A stretch of 64,000 nucleotides of DNA, taken from the NCBI RefSeq assembly GCF_900116715.1, contig NZ_FPBM01000003.1:456522-520521 (forward strand), written 5' to 3'. This DNA is from Polaromonas sp. YR568. Its GTDB lineage: Bacteria > Pseudomonadota > Gammaproteobacteria > Burkholderiales > Burkholderiaceae_C. Positions 26,450 through 34,282 of the stretch are shown here, piece after piece (positions within the stretch are counted from its first letter, which is position 1; each line of letters opens with the position of its first letter). The translations under genes and the position numbers were made by a program. A model generated the notes under the pieces. That model did no database searches, was not told where the DNA came from, and was given only the letters and a program-made list of their open reading frames with translations.

Positions 26450-27283
26450 ATGAACAGGAAACTGACCCAAGTCGCCGCCGCCCTTGCACTGGCAGGCGCC
26501 GCCACGCTGGCCGCCGCGCAAACCCGCCCGGCCGACATCGTGAGCCCCATCACCGACAAGCCGCTGTCCGCCAAGACCAGCGCCGCAGACGCTCGCAAGG
26601 CCGGCCGCGCGGCCTATGAAAAGCCCACGCCCGACAACAGCATCATGCTGTTCATCGACCACCAGGTCGGCCTGATGGCGAGCACCCGCGACTTCGCCCA
26701 GGCGGCAGGCTACAAGGCCAACGTGGTGTCGCTGGCGCAAATGGCCAAGGCGCTGAAAATCCCGGTGCTGCTGTCGTCTTCGAATGCGCAGTGGCAAAAC
26801 GGCGATCTGCTGCCGGAGCTCAAGGACACCTTCAAGGACCAACCCATCTATCGCCGCACCGGCATCATCAATGCCTACGAGGACCCGTCCTTTCGCAAGG
26901 CGCTGGAAGAGCTGGTGGCCAAAACCGGCCGCAAGCACATCATCATCTCCGGCGTCACGCTGGGCACCTGCGTCACGCTGCCGACGCTGTCCATGATCAA
27001 TGACGGCTACGTGGTGCACCCGGTGGTGGACGCCTCGGGCGCCTGGAGCAAATACGAAGCCGACGCCGCGATGCAGCGCATGAGCACCGCGGGCGCGCAG
27101 CTCAACACCGTCTTCGCGCTCGGCGCTGAATTGCAGGCCGACTGGAAACTGCCGTCTGCCAACGACATGCTCGCACCCTTCGTCAACGGCCTGCCCGAGT
27201 ACGGCTGGATCGTGCAGCAGTTCTGGAACAACGCCGATGCGGCCAACCGCCCGGTCAAAGACCCGTTCGGCCTCGTCAAGTAA
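26450..27283 (+). CDS. exported isochorismatase-family cysteine hydrolase (YcaC-like)
   Basis: 277 residues. The signal peptide MNRKLTQVAAALALAGAATLAAA-Q predicts a periplasmic location, unusual for a family that is mostly cytoplasmic. The core has the catalytic Asp in SIMLFIDHQVG and the nucleophilic Cys in GVTLGTCVTLPTLS; YRRTGIINAYEDP holds the region around the third active-site residue. The tail (GLPEYGWIVQQFWNNADAAN) is an extension seen in the exported subgroup. It is divergent from the LysR gene and first in a short operon. Confidence 0.85.
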   Translation: MNRKLTQVAAALALAGAATLAAAQTRPADIVSPITDKPLSAKTSAADARKAGRAAYEKPTPDNSIMLFIDHQVGLMASTRDFAQAAGYKANVVSLAQMAKALKIPVLLSSSNAQWQNGDLLPELKDTFKDQPIYRRTGIINAYEDPSFRKALEELVAKTGRKHIIISGVTLGTCVTLPTLSMINDGYVVHPVVDASGAWSKYEADAAMQRMSTAGAQLNTVFALGAELQADWKLPSANDMLAPFVNGLPEYGWIVQQFWNNADAANRPVKDPFGLVK

Positions 27284-27290
27284 ACAAGCC

Positions 27291-27325
27291 CCCGCCCCAT
27301 GCGCTCCCTTGGCGCGTGGGGCGGG
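27291..27325. other. strong intercistronic hairpin
   Basis: A 14-bp stem (27291-27304 with 27312-27325, arms CCCGCCCCATGCGC and GCGCGTGGGGCGGG, one G-T pair) closes a 7-nt loop, 8 nt after the hydrolase stop and just before the AAGGAG of the next gene. There is no T-tract, so it is more likely an mRNA stability or attenuation element than a simple terminator. Confidence 0.6.
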
Positions 27326-27345
27326 CGCTGCCAAGGAGTATTTCC

Positions 27346-28155
27346 ATGAAGATTCCCGCCCTGTTTGTTTCACACGGCGCACCCATGTTTGCGCTGGAGC
27401 CCGGCCAGGCCGGCCCTTTGCTGCACGCCATCGGCAAGCGCCTGCTGGCGCTGCCCGGGCTGCGCGCCATTCTCGTGATCTCGCCGCACTGGCGCACACG
27501 CGGACTGCGCGTCGGTGCGAGTGCGCGGCCGGAGACCGTTCACGACTTCGGCGGCTTTCCGGCGCCGCTCTATGCGCTGCAATACCCTGCTCCAGGCGCA
27601 CCCGAAATTTCCGGCGAGGTAGCAACCTTGCTGGCCCGCGCCGGGCTTCCTGCCCAACTGATGGACGAGCAGGGGTTGGACCACGGCGCCTGGGTGCCGC
27701 TGCTGCACCTGCTGCCCGGCGCGCCGCTGCCGGTGTTCCAGCTCTCGCTGCCGATCGAGCTGCGCGCCACCGATGCGCTGGCGCTGGGCCGCGCGCTGGC
27801 GCCCTTGCGTGAGCAGGGCGTGCTCATCCTGGCCTCGGGCGGCCTGACCCACAACCTGTATGAGTTCCGCCAATCGGAGACAGAGACGCCCGAAAGCTAT
27901 GTGCATGAATTTGTGCAATGGGCGCGCCGCGCCGCGCTGGCGCATGACGAGGCGGCGCTCGTCGACTTTCGCGGTGCACCGCACAGCCGGCGCGCCCACC
28001 CCTCGGACGAGCACTACCTGCCACTGCTGGTGGCTGCCGGCGCCAGCAGCGCGGGCGAGCCGGTTGAGGTCATGGAAGGCGGCGTGACTTATGGCGTGCT
28101 GTCGATGGAAGGTTATGTGTTTGGCGACCTGCCGGCCGCGCCTGCCCTTGCCTGA
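27346..28155 (+). CDS. DODA-type extradiol aromatic ring-opening dioxygenase (LigB superfamily)
   Basis: 269 residues from ATG 27346 with Shine-Dalgarno AAGGAG. Metal and active-site residues are visible in PALFVSHGAPMFALEP (His), ISPHWRTRG (His), DEQGLDHGAWVPLLHL (His) and ASGGLTHNLYEF. Length and motifs match the YgiD/DODA group, which act on catecholic substrates such as DOPA. It follows the exported hydrolase by 62 nt. The true substrate is unknown. Confidence 0.9.
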   Translation: MKIPALFVSHGAPMFALEPGQAGPLLHAIGKRLLALPGLRAILVISPHWRTRGLRVGASARPETVHDFGGFPAPLYALQYPAPGAPEISGEVATLLARAGLPAQLMDEQGLDHGAWVPLLHLLPGAPLPVFQLSLPIELRATDALALGRALAPLREQGVLILASGGLTHNLYEFRQSETETPESYVHEFVQWARRAALAHDEAALVDFRGAPHSRRAHPSDEHYLPLLVAAGASSAGEPVEVMEGGVTYGVLSMEGYVFGDLPAAPALA

Positions 28156-28199
28156 ACTCATTCTGAATCCGCTGCATATATAGAGAGAAAGAGAAAACC

Positions 28200-28814
28200 A
28201 TGCCCTCCCCTTTCATCATCGTCCAGCAGCCGCAAGGCCCGGCATCGCAACTCGTGCTGCTGATGCACGGCGTCGGCTCGGTGCCCGAGTCCATGCTGGG
28301 CGTTGCGCACTGGTTCGCCAGCCGCGACAGCCACGCCATGGTGGTCAGCATTGCGTCGCCCGATCCGTCCGACATCTCGACTGGGCTGCAATGGTTCTCG
28401 GTGCGCGGGGTGACTGAAGACAACCGCCAGGCGCGCGTGGATGCGGCGATGCCAAGCTTCGTGGCGACCGTGCAGCACTGGCAGCGCGTGTCAGGCGCCG
28501 ACGCAGCGCACACACTCATCGCCGGCTTTTCCCAAGGCGCGATCATGGCGCTCGAATCCACCAAGCTCGCGGCCCCACCCGCGCTGAGCATCGTTGCCAT
28601 CGCAGGGCGCTTCGCTACCTTGCCGGGCCATCAGTCCAATGCAGTGATCCACCTGCTGCATGGCAACGCCGACCCGGTGATGCCCGCCGCGCTGGCGCAG
28701 GCCGCGCAGACTCGGCTTGAGCAGTTGGGCACGCGCGTCACACTGGATGTGGTGCAGGGCGTGGGCCACGAGCCGCATCCGGCGCTCATGGAGCGCCTTG
28801 CCGCGCGGTTTTGA
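28200..28814 (+). CDS. alpha/beta hydrolase, YpfH-like esterase
   Basis: 204 residues. The nucleophile elbow GFSQG is about two-fifths to one-half along; HGVG forms the oxyanion turn; LLHGNADPVMP carries the Asp and VGHEPHP the His of the triad. Size and motifs fit the phospholipase/carboxylesterase family (YpfH). It is 44 nt behind the dioxygenase gene and closes this small operon. Confidence 0.88.
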   Translation: MPSPFIIVQQPQGPASQLVLLMHGVGSVPESMLGVAHWFASRDSHAMVVSIASPDPSDISTGLQWFSVRGVTEDNRQARVDAAMPSFVATVQHWQRVSGADAAHTLIAGFSQGAIMALESTKLAAPPALSIVAIAGRFATLPGHQSNAVIHLLHGNADPVMPAALAQAAQTRLEQLGTRVTLDVVQGVGHEPHPALMERLAARF

Positions 28815-28818
28815 TTTT

Positions 28819-29457
28819 TCAGCGCGCCTCTGCCGCCATTTCGAGATCGATCTTCGACACATCCATGGTGGTGAGCACGGTCTCGCGATCCACGGCCAGT
28901 TGCTCATCGCTCAGAAAGGCCGTCCCCTGCACCGGAAAGAACTGCAAGGACTTCAGCCCCACGCAGCCCAGGGCAGCGGTCAGATAAGGCGTCAGGAAGT
29001 CAGGCTGGTTGGCGCGAGCACCGGTGAAGGATCCGCCGGAGGCGATGCCGACATACACCGGCTTGTCTTGCAGCAGGCCGATCTTCTCGCCTGTGGCCGA
29101 CATCCCGATCGTGCGGCCTACCCGCAGGATCTGGTCTATCCAGGCCTTGAGCACGGAGGGCACGGTGAAGTTGTTCATCGGTGTGCCGATGACCAGCACG
29201 TCGGCGGCTTCCACTTCACGGATCAAGGCTTCCGACAGGCGCAGGGCCCCTTTCGCTTCTCCGGCAGCCAATGTCGCCGGCGAAGACAGCGCCCAGGCAT
29301 AGTCGGCCTCGGGATGGGCGATGGGCTCGCGGCCCAGGTCACGGTGGGTGACCTGGGCATCGGGGTCCACGGCAAGAAGCCGCTCAACGATGGCAGTCGA
29401 GACTTTCCGGCTCTGTGACTCAGCCCGGGGGCTGCAGTCGATACGCAGAATTTTCAT
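28819..29457 (-). CDS. azoR: FMN-dependent NADH-azoreductase
   Basis: 212-residue flavodoxin-like quinone reductase. MKILRIDCSPRAESQSRKVS binds FMN phosphate; TPMNNFTVPSVLKAWIDQILR and IASGGSFTG are the standard AzoR segments. It reduces quinones and azo dyes by two-electron transfer. It is the last gene of a three-gene set (GNAT, AhpD-like, AzoR) divergent from the MocR gene at 30534, which suggests a stress-response role. Confidence 0.92.
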   Translation of the reverse strand: MKILRIDCSPRAESQSRKVSTAIVERLLAVDPDAQVTHRDLGREPIAHPEADYAWALSSPATLAAGEAKGALRLSEALIREVEAADVLVIGTPMNNFTVPSVLKAWIDQILRVGRTIGMSATGEKIGLLQDKPVYVGIASGGSFTGARANQPDFLTPYLTAALGCVGLKSLQFFPVQGTAFLSDEQLAVDRETVLTTMDVSKIDLEMAAEAR

Positions 29458-29475
29458 GTGAGCTTCTCCAGTCCC

Positions 29476-29910
29476 TTACTGACGCATCCCGATGGCCAGG
29501 CGGTTAAAGCCGCTCATCAAAGCAATGGCAAAGCACAGGTCGGATATTTCGACATCGCTGAAATGCGCCTTGAGCGGTTCGTAATCTTCGTCAGGCGCAT
29601 GCGTCTTGTCGATATGGGTCAGCGATTCCGTCCATGCCAGGGCGGCGCGCTCGCGCTCGCTGAAATGGTCACTGACGCGCCAGCCGGCCAGGCTGTCGAG
29701 CTTGGCCTCGGCCATGCCGCCGGCGCGCAGTGCCTTGGCGTGCATTTCCAGGCAAAAAGCGCAGCCGTTGATCTGCGACATGCGCAGCCAGGCCAGCTCG
29801 ATCAGCGGCTTGCCGAGGGGGCTGCTCTCCAGCGCTTTTTTGGTGGCGCCAAAGCCTTGGTAGGCAGCGGGAGACAGGGTGTGATAAGGCAAACGTTTGG
29901 GCATACTCAT
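29476..29910 (-). CDS. AhpD-like carboxymuconolactone-decarboxylase-family protein
   Basis: 144 residues from ATG 29910 (GGAG upstream). The redox motif INGCAFCLEMHAKALRAGG contains the CxxC and downstream His of AhpD-type peroxidase partners. The helical flanks (PLIELAWLRMSQ, ERAALAWTESLTH) match the family. It probably acts as a small thiol peroxidase or reductase. It lies 18 nt upstream of azoR. Confidence 0.88.
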   Translation of the reverse strand: MSMPKRLPYHTLSPAAYQGFGATKKALESSPLGKPLIELAWLRMSQINGCAFCLEMHAKALRAGGMAEAKLDSLAGWRVSDHFSERERAALAWTESLTHIDKTHAPDEDYEPLKAHFSDVEISDLCFAIALMSGFNRLAIGMRQ

Positions 29911-29957
29911 AAAAATCTCCAATCAAATTCAGCAATAAATAAAAGGTGAGGCGCGGC

Positions 29958-30401
29958 TCAGGCGGTGGCCTGCAGCGCCTGGCGGAAATGCATTCCCACG
30001 GCCAGCAGGCCCTGGCGGAAATAAAAGCGCTGGCCCAGCGCATTCGCCAGCCCCGTGTCGAGAACAAAGTTGGCGCAGCCTTGCTGCCGCGCCTCTTCAC
30101 GCACCGCATCAATCAAGGCAGCGCCCAGGCCGCAGCGGCGGGCCTCGGCAGTTGCCACCAGGTCATCGACATACAGGAAACGCCCGTAAATCAGGTTCTC
30201 CTGGATGCGATAGCCGGCCAGGCCTTTAACCTGGTCGCCCTGCCAGCCGGCCAGCAGCCGGTAGCCCTGGGCAGCCTGGCGGCGCACCTGTGCGGCAAAT
30301 GCGGCCGCATCGGCCAGATGGGGGCGCAGCTCATGCATGACGCTGAAACACGCCTGACAGTCCTCATCGCTGTCGATCAGGCGCAATTGAAATTGGCTCA
30401 T
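29958..30401 (-). CDS. GNAT-family N-acetyltransferase
   Basis: 147 residues. Acetyl-CoA-binding motif A is visible as VDDLVATAEARRCGLGAALIDAVREEA; the C-terminal NALGQRFYFRQGL matches motif B. The substrate is unknown. It is first in the set divergent from the MocR regulator, with a 132-bp spacer. Confidence 0.85.
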   Translation of the reverse strand: MSQFQLRLIDSDEDCQACFSVMHELRPHLADAAAFAAQVRRQAAQGYRLLAGWQGDQVKGLAGYRIQENLIYGRFLYVDDLVATAEARRCGLGAALIDAVREEARQQGCANFVLDTGLANALGQRFYFRQGLLAVGMHFRQALQATA

Positions 30402-30407
30402 GTGATT

Positions 30408-30433
30408 CCTGTCTAACTTTCCTGTCTAACTTT
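30408..30433. repeat. 13-bp tandem duplication upstream of the GNAT gene
   Basis: CCTGTCTAACTTT occurs twice back to back (30408-30420, 30421-30433), starting 7 nt before the GNAT start codon in the divergent promoter region. It displaces or duplicates the ribosome-binding region of that gene. Confidence 0.6.
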
Positions 30434-30468
30434 CTTCTCGAACAGGCTCCACTGTAGGAAAATAATGT

Positions 30469-30481
30469 CCTATGGCATAGG
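30469..30481. promoter_or_regulatory. palindrome CCTATGGCATAGG in GNAT/MocR promoter
   Basis: A perfect 13-bp palindrome (odd centre) lies in the divergent spacer and is followed by GGGACATCCAGGACA (about 30504-30518). MocR-type regulators bind repeated sites in such spacers, so this is a candidate operator. Confidence 0.45.
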
Positions 30482-30533
30482 TCCAAGAAATGATTAAATT
30501 CATGGGACATCCAGGACACAGGAGGCCTCACCG

Positions 30534-31958
30534 ATGGACTTGCAACAGCTGAAACCAAGCCGGGAGCAGGACGCAGCGATCTACCTGCAGCTGTACCGCC
30601 GTTTCCGCGAGTCGATTGCCAGCGGCAAGCTGCGCCCCGGCGATCGTGTGCCCTCGGTGCGCAGCCTCGCCAGCGAGCTGAACCTGGCGCGAGGAACGGT
30701 TGAAAAGGCTTACCAGATCCTGGTGAGCGAGGGCTATTTCGTGGCGAACGGCGCCGCGGGAACCGTCGTATCCCCCCGGCTGGGAAACCTGGCTGAAGCC
30801 GGCCGCGCCAAGGTAGCCGCGCCACCTGCCGGCGCAGCAACCCGCGAGCTGGACGAGGCGGGCAAGGTCTTGCCGTTTCAAATGGGCTTTCCTGCGCTGG
30901 ATGCGTTTCCGCGCAAGGTCTGGGCACGCCTGGCCGGCCGCAGCCTGCGCACGCTGGAGATCGCGACGATGAGCTATCCGGACCCATCGGGATACGGGCC
31001 CCTGCGCCGCGCCATTGCGACCTACCTGGGCATCTCCCGCGGTATCACCTGCTCGCACGAGCAGGTGTTTGTCACCGCAGGCTATCGGGGCGCGCTGGAG
31101 CTCGTGCGCCACACGCTGCTGCAAGCCGGCGACCTGGGCTGGTACGAAGACCCGGGCTACATCCTGGCCCGGCAGTTCCTCGAACATTCAGGCCTGCGCC
31201 TGGAGCCCGTGCCCGTCGACGACGAAGGCCTGAACGTAGGCATAGGCCAGCAACGCGCCGCCAATGCCCGCTTCGTGGTGGTGACGCCCACGCACCAAAG
31301 CCCCATGGGCTCGGCGCTGTCGCTGCCGCGGCGGCTGGAGCTGCTGGACTGGGCGCGGCGCAGCCAGGCGTGGATCATCGAAGACGACTACGACAGTGAG
31401 TTCCGCTACCACGGCCGGCCCCTGCCCGCGCTGAAAAGCCTGGACCGTGATGGGCGGGTGATGTACACCGGCACCTTCAGCAAGGTGCTCTTCCCCGGTT
31501 TGCGGCTGGCCTACCTGGTCGTGCCCGCATCGCAGGTCGGCAAGTTCAGGGACACGGTGAATTACCTTCCCGGCCCCGGCTCCATCCTGCCCCAGGCCAT
31601 GGTCGCCGCCTTTATGGAACAGGGCCACTTTGCGCGGCACCTGAGCAAGATGCGAGCAGTCTACGCAGAGCGGCGCGCCTGGCTGGTCGATGCGCTGGCG
31701 ACGACGCTCGGCGAGCAACTGAGCGTTCAGCCGCAAGCCGGCGGCATCCAGGTGCTGACCTACCTGAACACCCGCCAGAGCGACAAAGCCCTGACCACCG
31801 CCGCGGAAGCCAAAGGCCTCGCGGTGCAGGCGTTGAGCGACTGGCGGATGCGCAAGTCATCGCAGGGCGGCTTGCTCATGGGCTTCGCCAACTTTGCGAC
31901 GCCCGAAGAAGCCGCGGCGGCAGTCAGGCGGTTGAAGGTGGTGATGGCGAACCCTTAA
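30534..31958 (+). CDS. MocR-family regulator (GntR HTH fused to aminotransferase-like domain)
   Basis: 474 residues. Residues 15-80 are a GntR winged helix (FRESIASGKLRPGDRVPSVRSLASELNLARGTVEKAYQILVSEGYF). The rest is a class I aminotransferase fold with PLP lysine in YTGTFSKVLFPGLRLAYL and the Asp in IEDDYDSEFRY. It probably senses a PLP-linked or amino ligand and controls the divergent GNAT/AhpD/AzoR genes. Confidence 0.92.
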   Translation: MDLQQLKPSREQDAAIYLQLYRRFRESIASGKLRPGDRVPSVRSLASELNLARGTVEKAYQILVSEGYFVANGAAGTVVSPRLGNLAEAGRAKVAAPPAGAATRELDEAGKVLPFQMGFPALDAFPRKVWARLAGRSLRTLEIATMSYPDPSGYGPLRRAIATYLGISRGITCSHEQVFVTAGYRGALELVRHTLLQAGDLGWYEDPGYILARQFLEHSGLRLEPVPVDDEGLNVGIGQQRAANARFVVVTPTHQSPMGSALSLPRRLELLDWARRSQAWIIEDDYDSEFRYHGRPLPALKSLDRDGRVMYTGTFSKVLFPGLRLAYLVVPASQVGKFRDTVNYLPGPGSILPQAMVAAFMEQGHFARHLSKMRAVYAERRAWLVDALATTLGEQLSVQPQAGGIQVLTYLNTRQSDKALTTAAEAKGLAVQALSDWRMRKSSQGGLLMGFANFATPEEAAAAVRRLKVVMANP

Positions 31959-31964
31959 GGCCAG

Positions 31965-33014
31965 TTACCAGCTGGCGACGTCGGCGATCGCTTGCGCAAA
32001 AGCCTGCGGCGCCTCCTGGGGCAGGTTGTGGCCGATGCCGCCGGTGAGGGTGCGGTGCTCATACTTGCCGGTGAACTTTTTGGCGTAAGCCGCAGGCGGC
32101 AGATGCGGCGCGCCGTTCGCGTCGCCCTCCAGCGTGATGGTCGGCACCGAAATATTCGGCGCCACGCTCAGCTTGCGCTCGAGCTCGTCGTACCTGGCTT
32201 CGCCCGGCGCGAGCGCGAGCCGCCAGCGGTAGTTGTGAATGGTGATGGCCGCATGGTCGGGGTTGTCCAGCGCGGCAGCGGAGCGTTTGAAAGTGGCGTC
32301 GTCAAAGTTCCACTTCGGCGAAGCCGTCTGCCAGATGAGCCGCGCAAAGTCGTCGCGGTATTTCTCGTAGCCAAGGCGTCCGCGCTCCGTCGTCAGGTAG
32401 AACTGATACCACCACTGAACTTCCGCCGCCGGTGGCAGGGGATCCAGCGCGGTCTTCAGGTTGGACAGCAGGTAGCCGCTCACCGACACCAGCGCCTGGC
32501 AGCGCTCGGGCCACAGCATCGCCAGAATGCATGCCGTGCGCGCGCCCCAATCGCAGCCGCCGATCACGGCCTTGTCGATTTTGAGTGCGTCCATCAGGGC
32601 AATGATGTCCAGCGCCACCGCCGATTGCTGCGCATTGCGCACCGTGTCGGCGAAGAGAAAGCGCGTCGTGCCGTAACCGCGTAGATAGGGCACGATGACC
32701 CGGTAGCCGGCCGACGCCAGCAAGGGCGCCACATCCACATAGGTGTGAATGTCATACGGCCAGCCGTGGATCAGCAAGACAACCGGGCCGTCCGCAGGGC
32801 CTGCTTCGGCGTATCCCACACTGAGCACGCCCGCGTTGACTTGCTTCAAAGGGCCGAAGGATGTGTGCGTTCCAGGCTGGGTGGCAGGGATGCTCTTCAC
32901 TGACCCTGCAGCTTGCGCCTGCGCAGAGAGCAAAAAGCCCGACTGCGCCGCGATGGCGCCAAGCACGGTGGAGCTGACGAAATGGCGGCGGCCAAGGCTG
33001 ATGTGATGTGTCAT
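31965..33014 (-). CDS. exported alpha/beta hydrolase (epoxide-hydrolase/dehalogenase-like)
   Basis: 349 residues from ATG 33014. The signal peptide carries twin arginines (GRRHFVSS) before a hydrophobic stretch ending near AQAQA, suggesting Tat export. The core has HGWPYDIHTY (oxyanion turn), GGCDWGARTACILA (nucleophile Asp in GxDxG, as in epoxide hydrolases and haloalkane dehalogenases) and GGIGHNLPQEAP (His). The substrate is unknown. A 208-bp gap with a hairpin separates it from the oxidoreductase upstream. Confidence 0.85.
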   Translation of the reverse strand: MTHHISLGRRHFVSSTVLGAIAAQSGFLLSAQAQAAGSVKSIPATQPGTHTSFGPLKQVNAGVLSVGYAEAGPADGPVVLLIHGWPYDIHTYVDVAPLLASAGYRVIVPYLRGYGTTRFLFADTVRNAQQSAVALDIIALMDALKIDKAVIGGCDWGARTACILAMLWPERCQALVSVSGYLLSNLKTALDPLPPAAEVQWWYQFYLTTERGRLGYEKYRDDFARLIWQTASPKWNFDDATFKRSAAALDNPDHAAITIHNYRWRLALAPGEARYDELERKLSVAPNISVPTITLEGDANGAPHLPPAAYAKKFTGKYEHRTLTGGIGHNLPQEAPQAFAQAIADVASW

Positions 33015-33050
33015 GACGGTTCTTTCGTTGAAATGGTTGAGCCGGAGAGT

Positions 33051-33076
33051 CGGAGAGCCTGATGTATGGCTCTCCG
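33051..33076. other. hairpin between hydrolase and oxidoreductase genes
   Basis: CGGAGAGCC (33051-33059) and GGCTCTCCG (33068-33076) form a perfect 9-bp stem with an 8-nt loop in the 208-bp gap. There is no clear T-tract on either side. It may end or attenuate transcription from the upstream MFS/oxidoreductase genes. Confidence 0.5.
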
Positions 33077-33222
33077 GCACCACGGCCAGTAGACGAAAGA
33101 AACGTATCAGCGCTGTGTCGCGGCGGGTGCTGTTTGGTGTGTACGTGTCACTGCCGCCGCTGCGGATACGTAGCGACACAAAACACCCACGCCCGCCCCG
33201 CGCAAGGCAGCGTTAACAGGCC

Positions 33223-34263
33223 CTAGGCCTCCACGCGCACCACCACCTTGCCGCTGTGGCGGCCCTGCAGCAGGTCCGACAGCGCGGCGGGCGCATTCTG
33301 AAGGCCGTCCACCAGGTGCTCCCGCGCCTTGACCTGCCCGCTGTTGACCCATTCATCCATTTCACGGCGGAACGCGTCAAAGCGCTCGCCATAGTGGTCA
33401 AGAATGATGAAGCCCTGCACCCGCACCCGCTTCTGCAGGATTGCGGCCAGGAACTGCGGCAGCTGGTTGGCGCCGGGTGAGCCTGCCGTGTCGTTGTAGT
33501 GCGCGACAAAGCCGCACACCGGCATGCGGGCGCCGATATTGAACAGCGGCAGGACGGCCGACAAAACATCACCGCCGACGTTTTCAAAGTACACGTCGAT
33601 GCCCGCCGGGCACGCGGCCGCAAGCTGCGCCGCGAACGAGGGCTCGTGTCTGTCGACGCAGGCGTCAAAGCCCAGTTCGTCGACAGCTTGCCTGCACTTG
33701 GCAGCGCCGCCGGCGATGCCCACCACGCGGGCGCCTTTGAGTTTTGCGATCTGGCCGACCATGGCGCCCACAGCGCCAGTGGCCGCGGCGACCACCACCG
33801 TTTCACCCGCCTTGGGCTGGCCGATGTCCAGCAGGCCGACATGCGCTGTGAAGCCCGGCATGCCGAGCGCGCCCAGTGCCAGTGAGGGCTGGGGCATGTC
33901 GCCAAGGGCCTGCAGGTCGCTCCCATCGCTCACCGCGTAGTCCTGCCAGCCCGTGTTGGCAAGCACCAGGTCACCCGCGCGCCAGGCAGGGTACCTTGAG
34001 TCGACGACACGGCTGACGGCGCCGCCCGGCATGGCGCCGCCCAGCGGAACGGGTGGTGCGTAACCGGGCCCGATTTCATCCATCAGGTTGCGCATATACG
34101 GGTCCAGCGACAGATAAAGCGTTTGCAGCAGCACCTGGCCTTCACCCGCGCGAGGTGCGGGCTCCGTCACAAGCTTGAAGTCCGACGCAACAGGCAGGCC
34201 GCGCGGGTGCGCCGCCAAGGTGATGCGCCGGTTAAGGGTTGGGTCTTGTTCTGAATTTTTCAT
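33223..34263 (-). CDS. NADP-dependent oxidoreductase (zinc-free MDR, CurA/prostaglandin-reductase-like)
   Basis: 346 residues from ATG 34263 (AAGGA upstream); the longer frame to 34476 overlaps the MFS gene and is spurious. Features are TLYLSLDPYMRNLMDE, ALGMPGFTAHVGLLDIGQPKAGETVVVAAATGAVG (cofactor loop) and ENVGGDVLSAVLPLFN. Such enzymes reduce alpha,beta-unsaturated ketones or aldehydes. It is 19 nt downstream of the MFS gene, so the two are co-expressed. Confidence 0.92.
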   Translation of the reverse strand: MKNSEQDPTLNRRITLAAHPRGLPVASDFKLVTEPAPRAGEGQVLLQTLYLSLDPYMRNLMDEIGPGYAPPVPLGGAMPGGAVSRVVDSRYPAWRAGDLVLANTGWQDYAVSDGSDLQALGDMPQPSLALGALGMPGFTAHVGLLDIGQPKAGETVVVAAATGAVGAMVGQIAKLKGARVVGIAGGAAKCRQAVDELGFDACVDRHEPSFAAQLAAACPAGIDVYFENVGGDVLSAVLPLFNIGARMPVCGFVAHYNDTAGSPGANQLPQFLAAILQKRVRVQGFIILDHYGERFDAFRREMDEWVNSGQVKAREHLVDGLQNAPAALSDLLQGRHSGKVVVRVEA

Positions 34264-34282
34264 GGTTGTCCTTATGTCTCGC

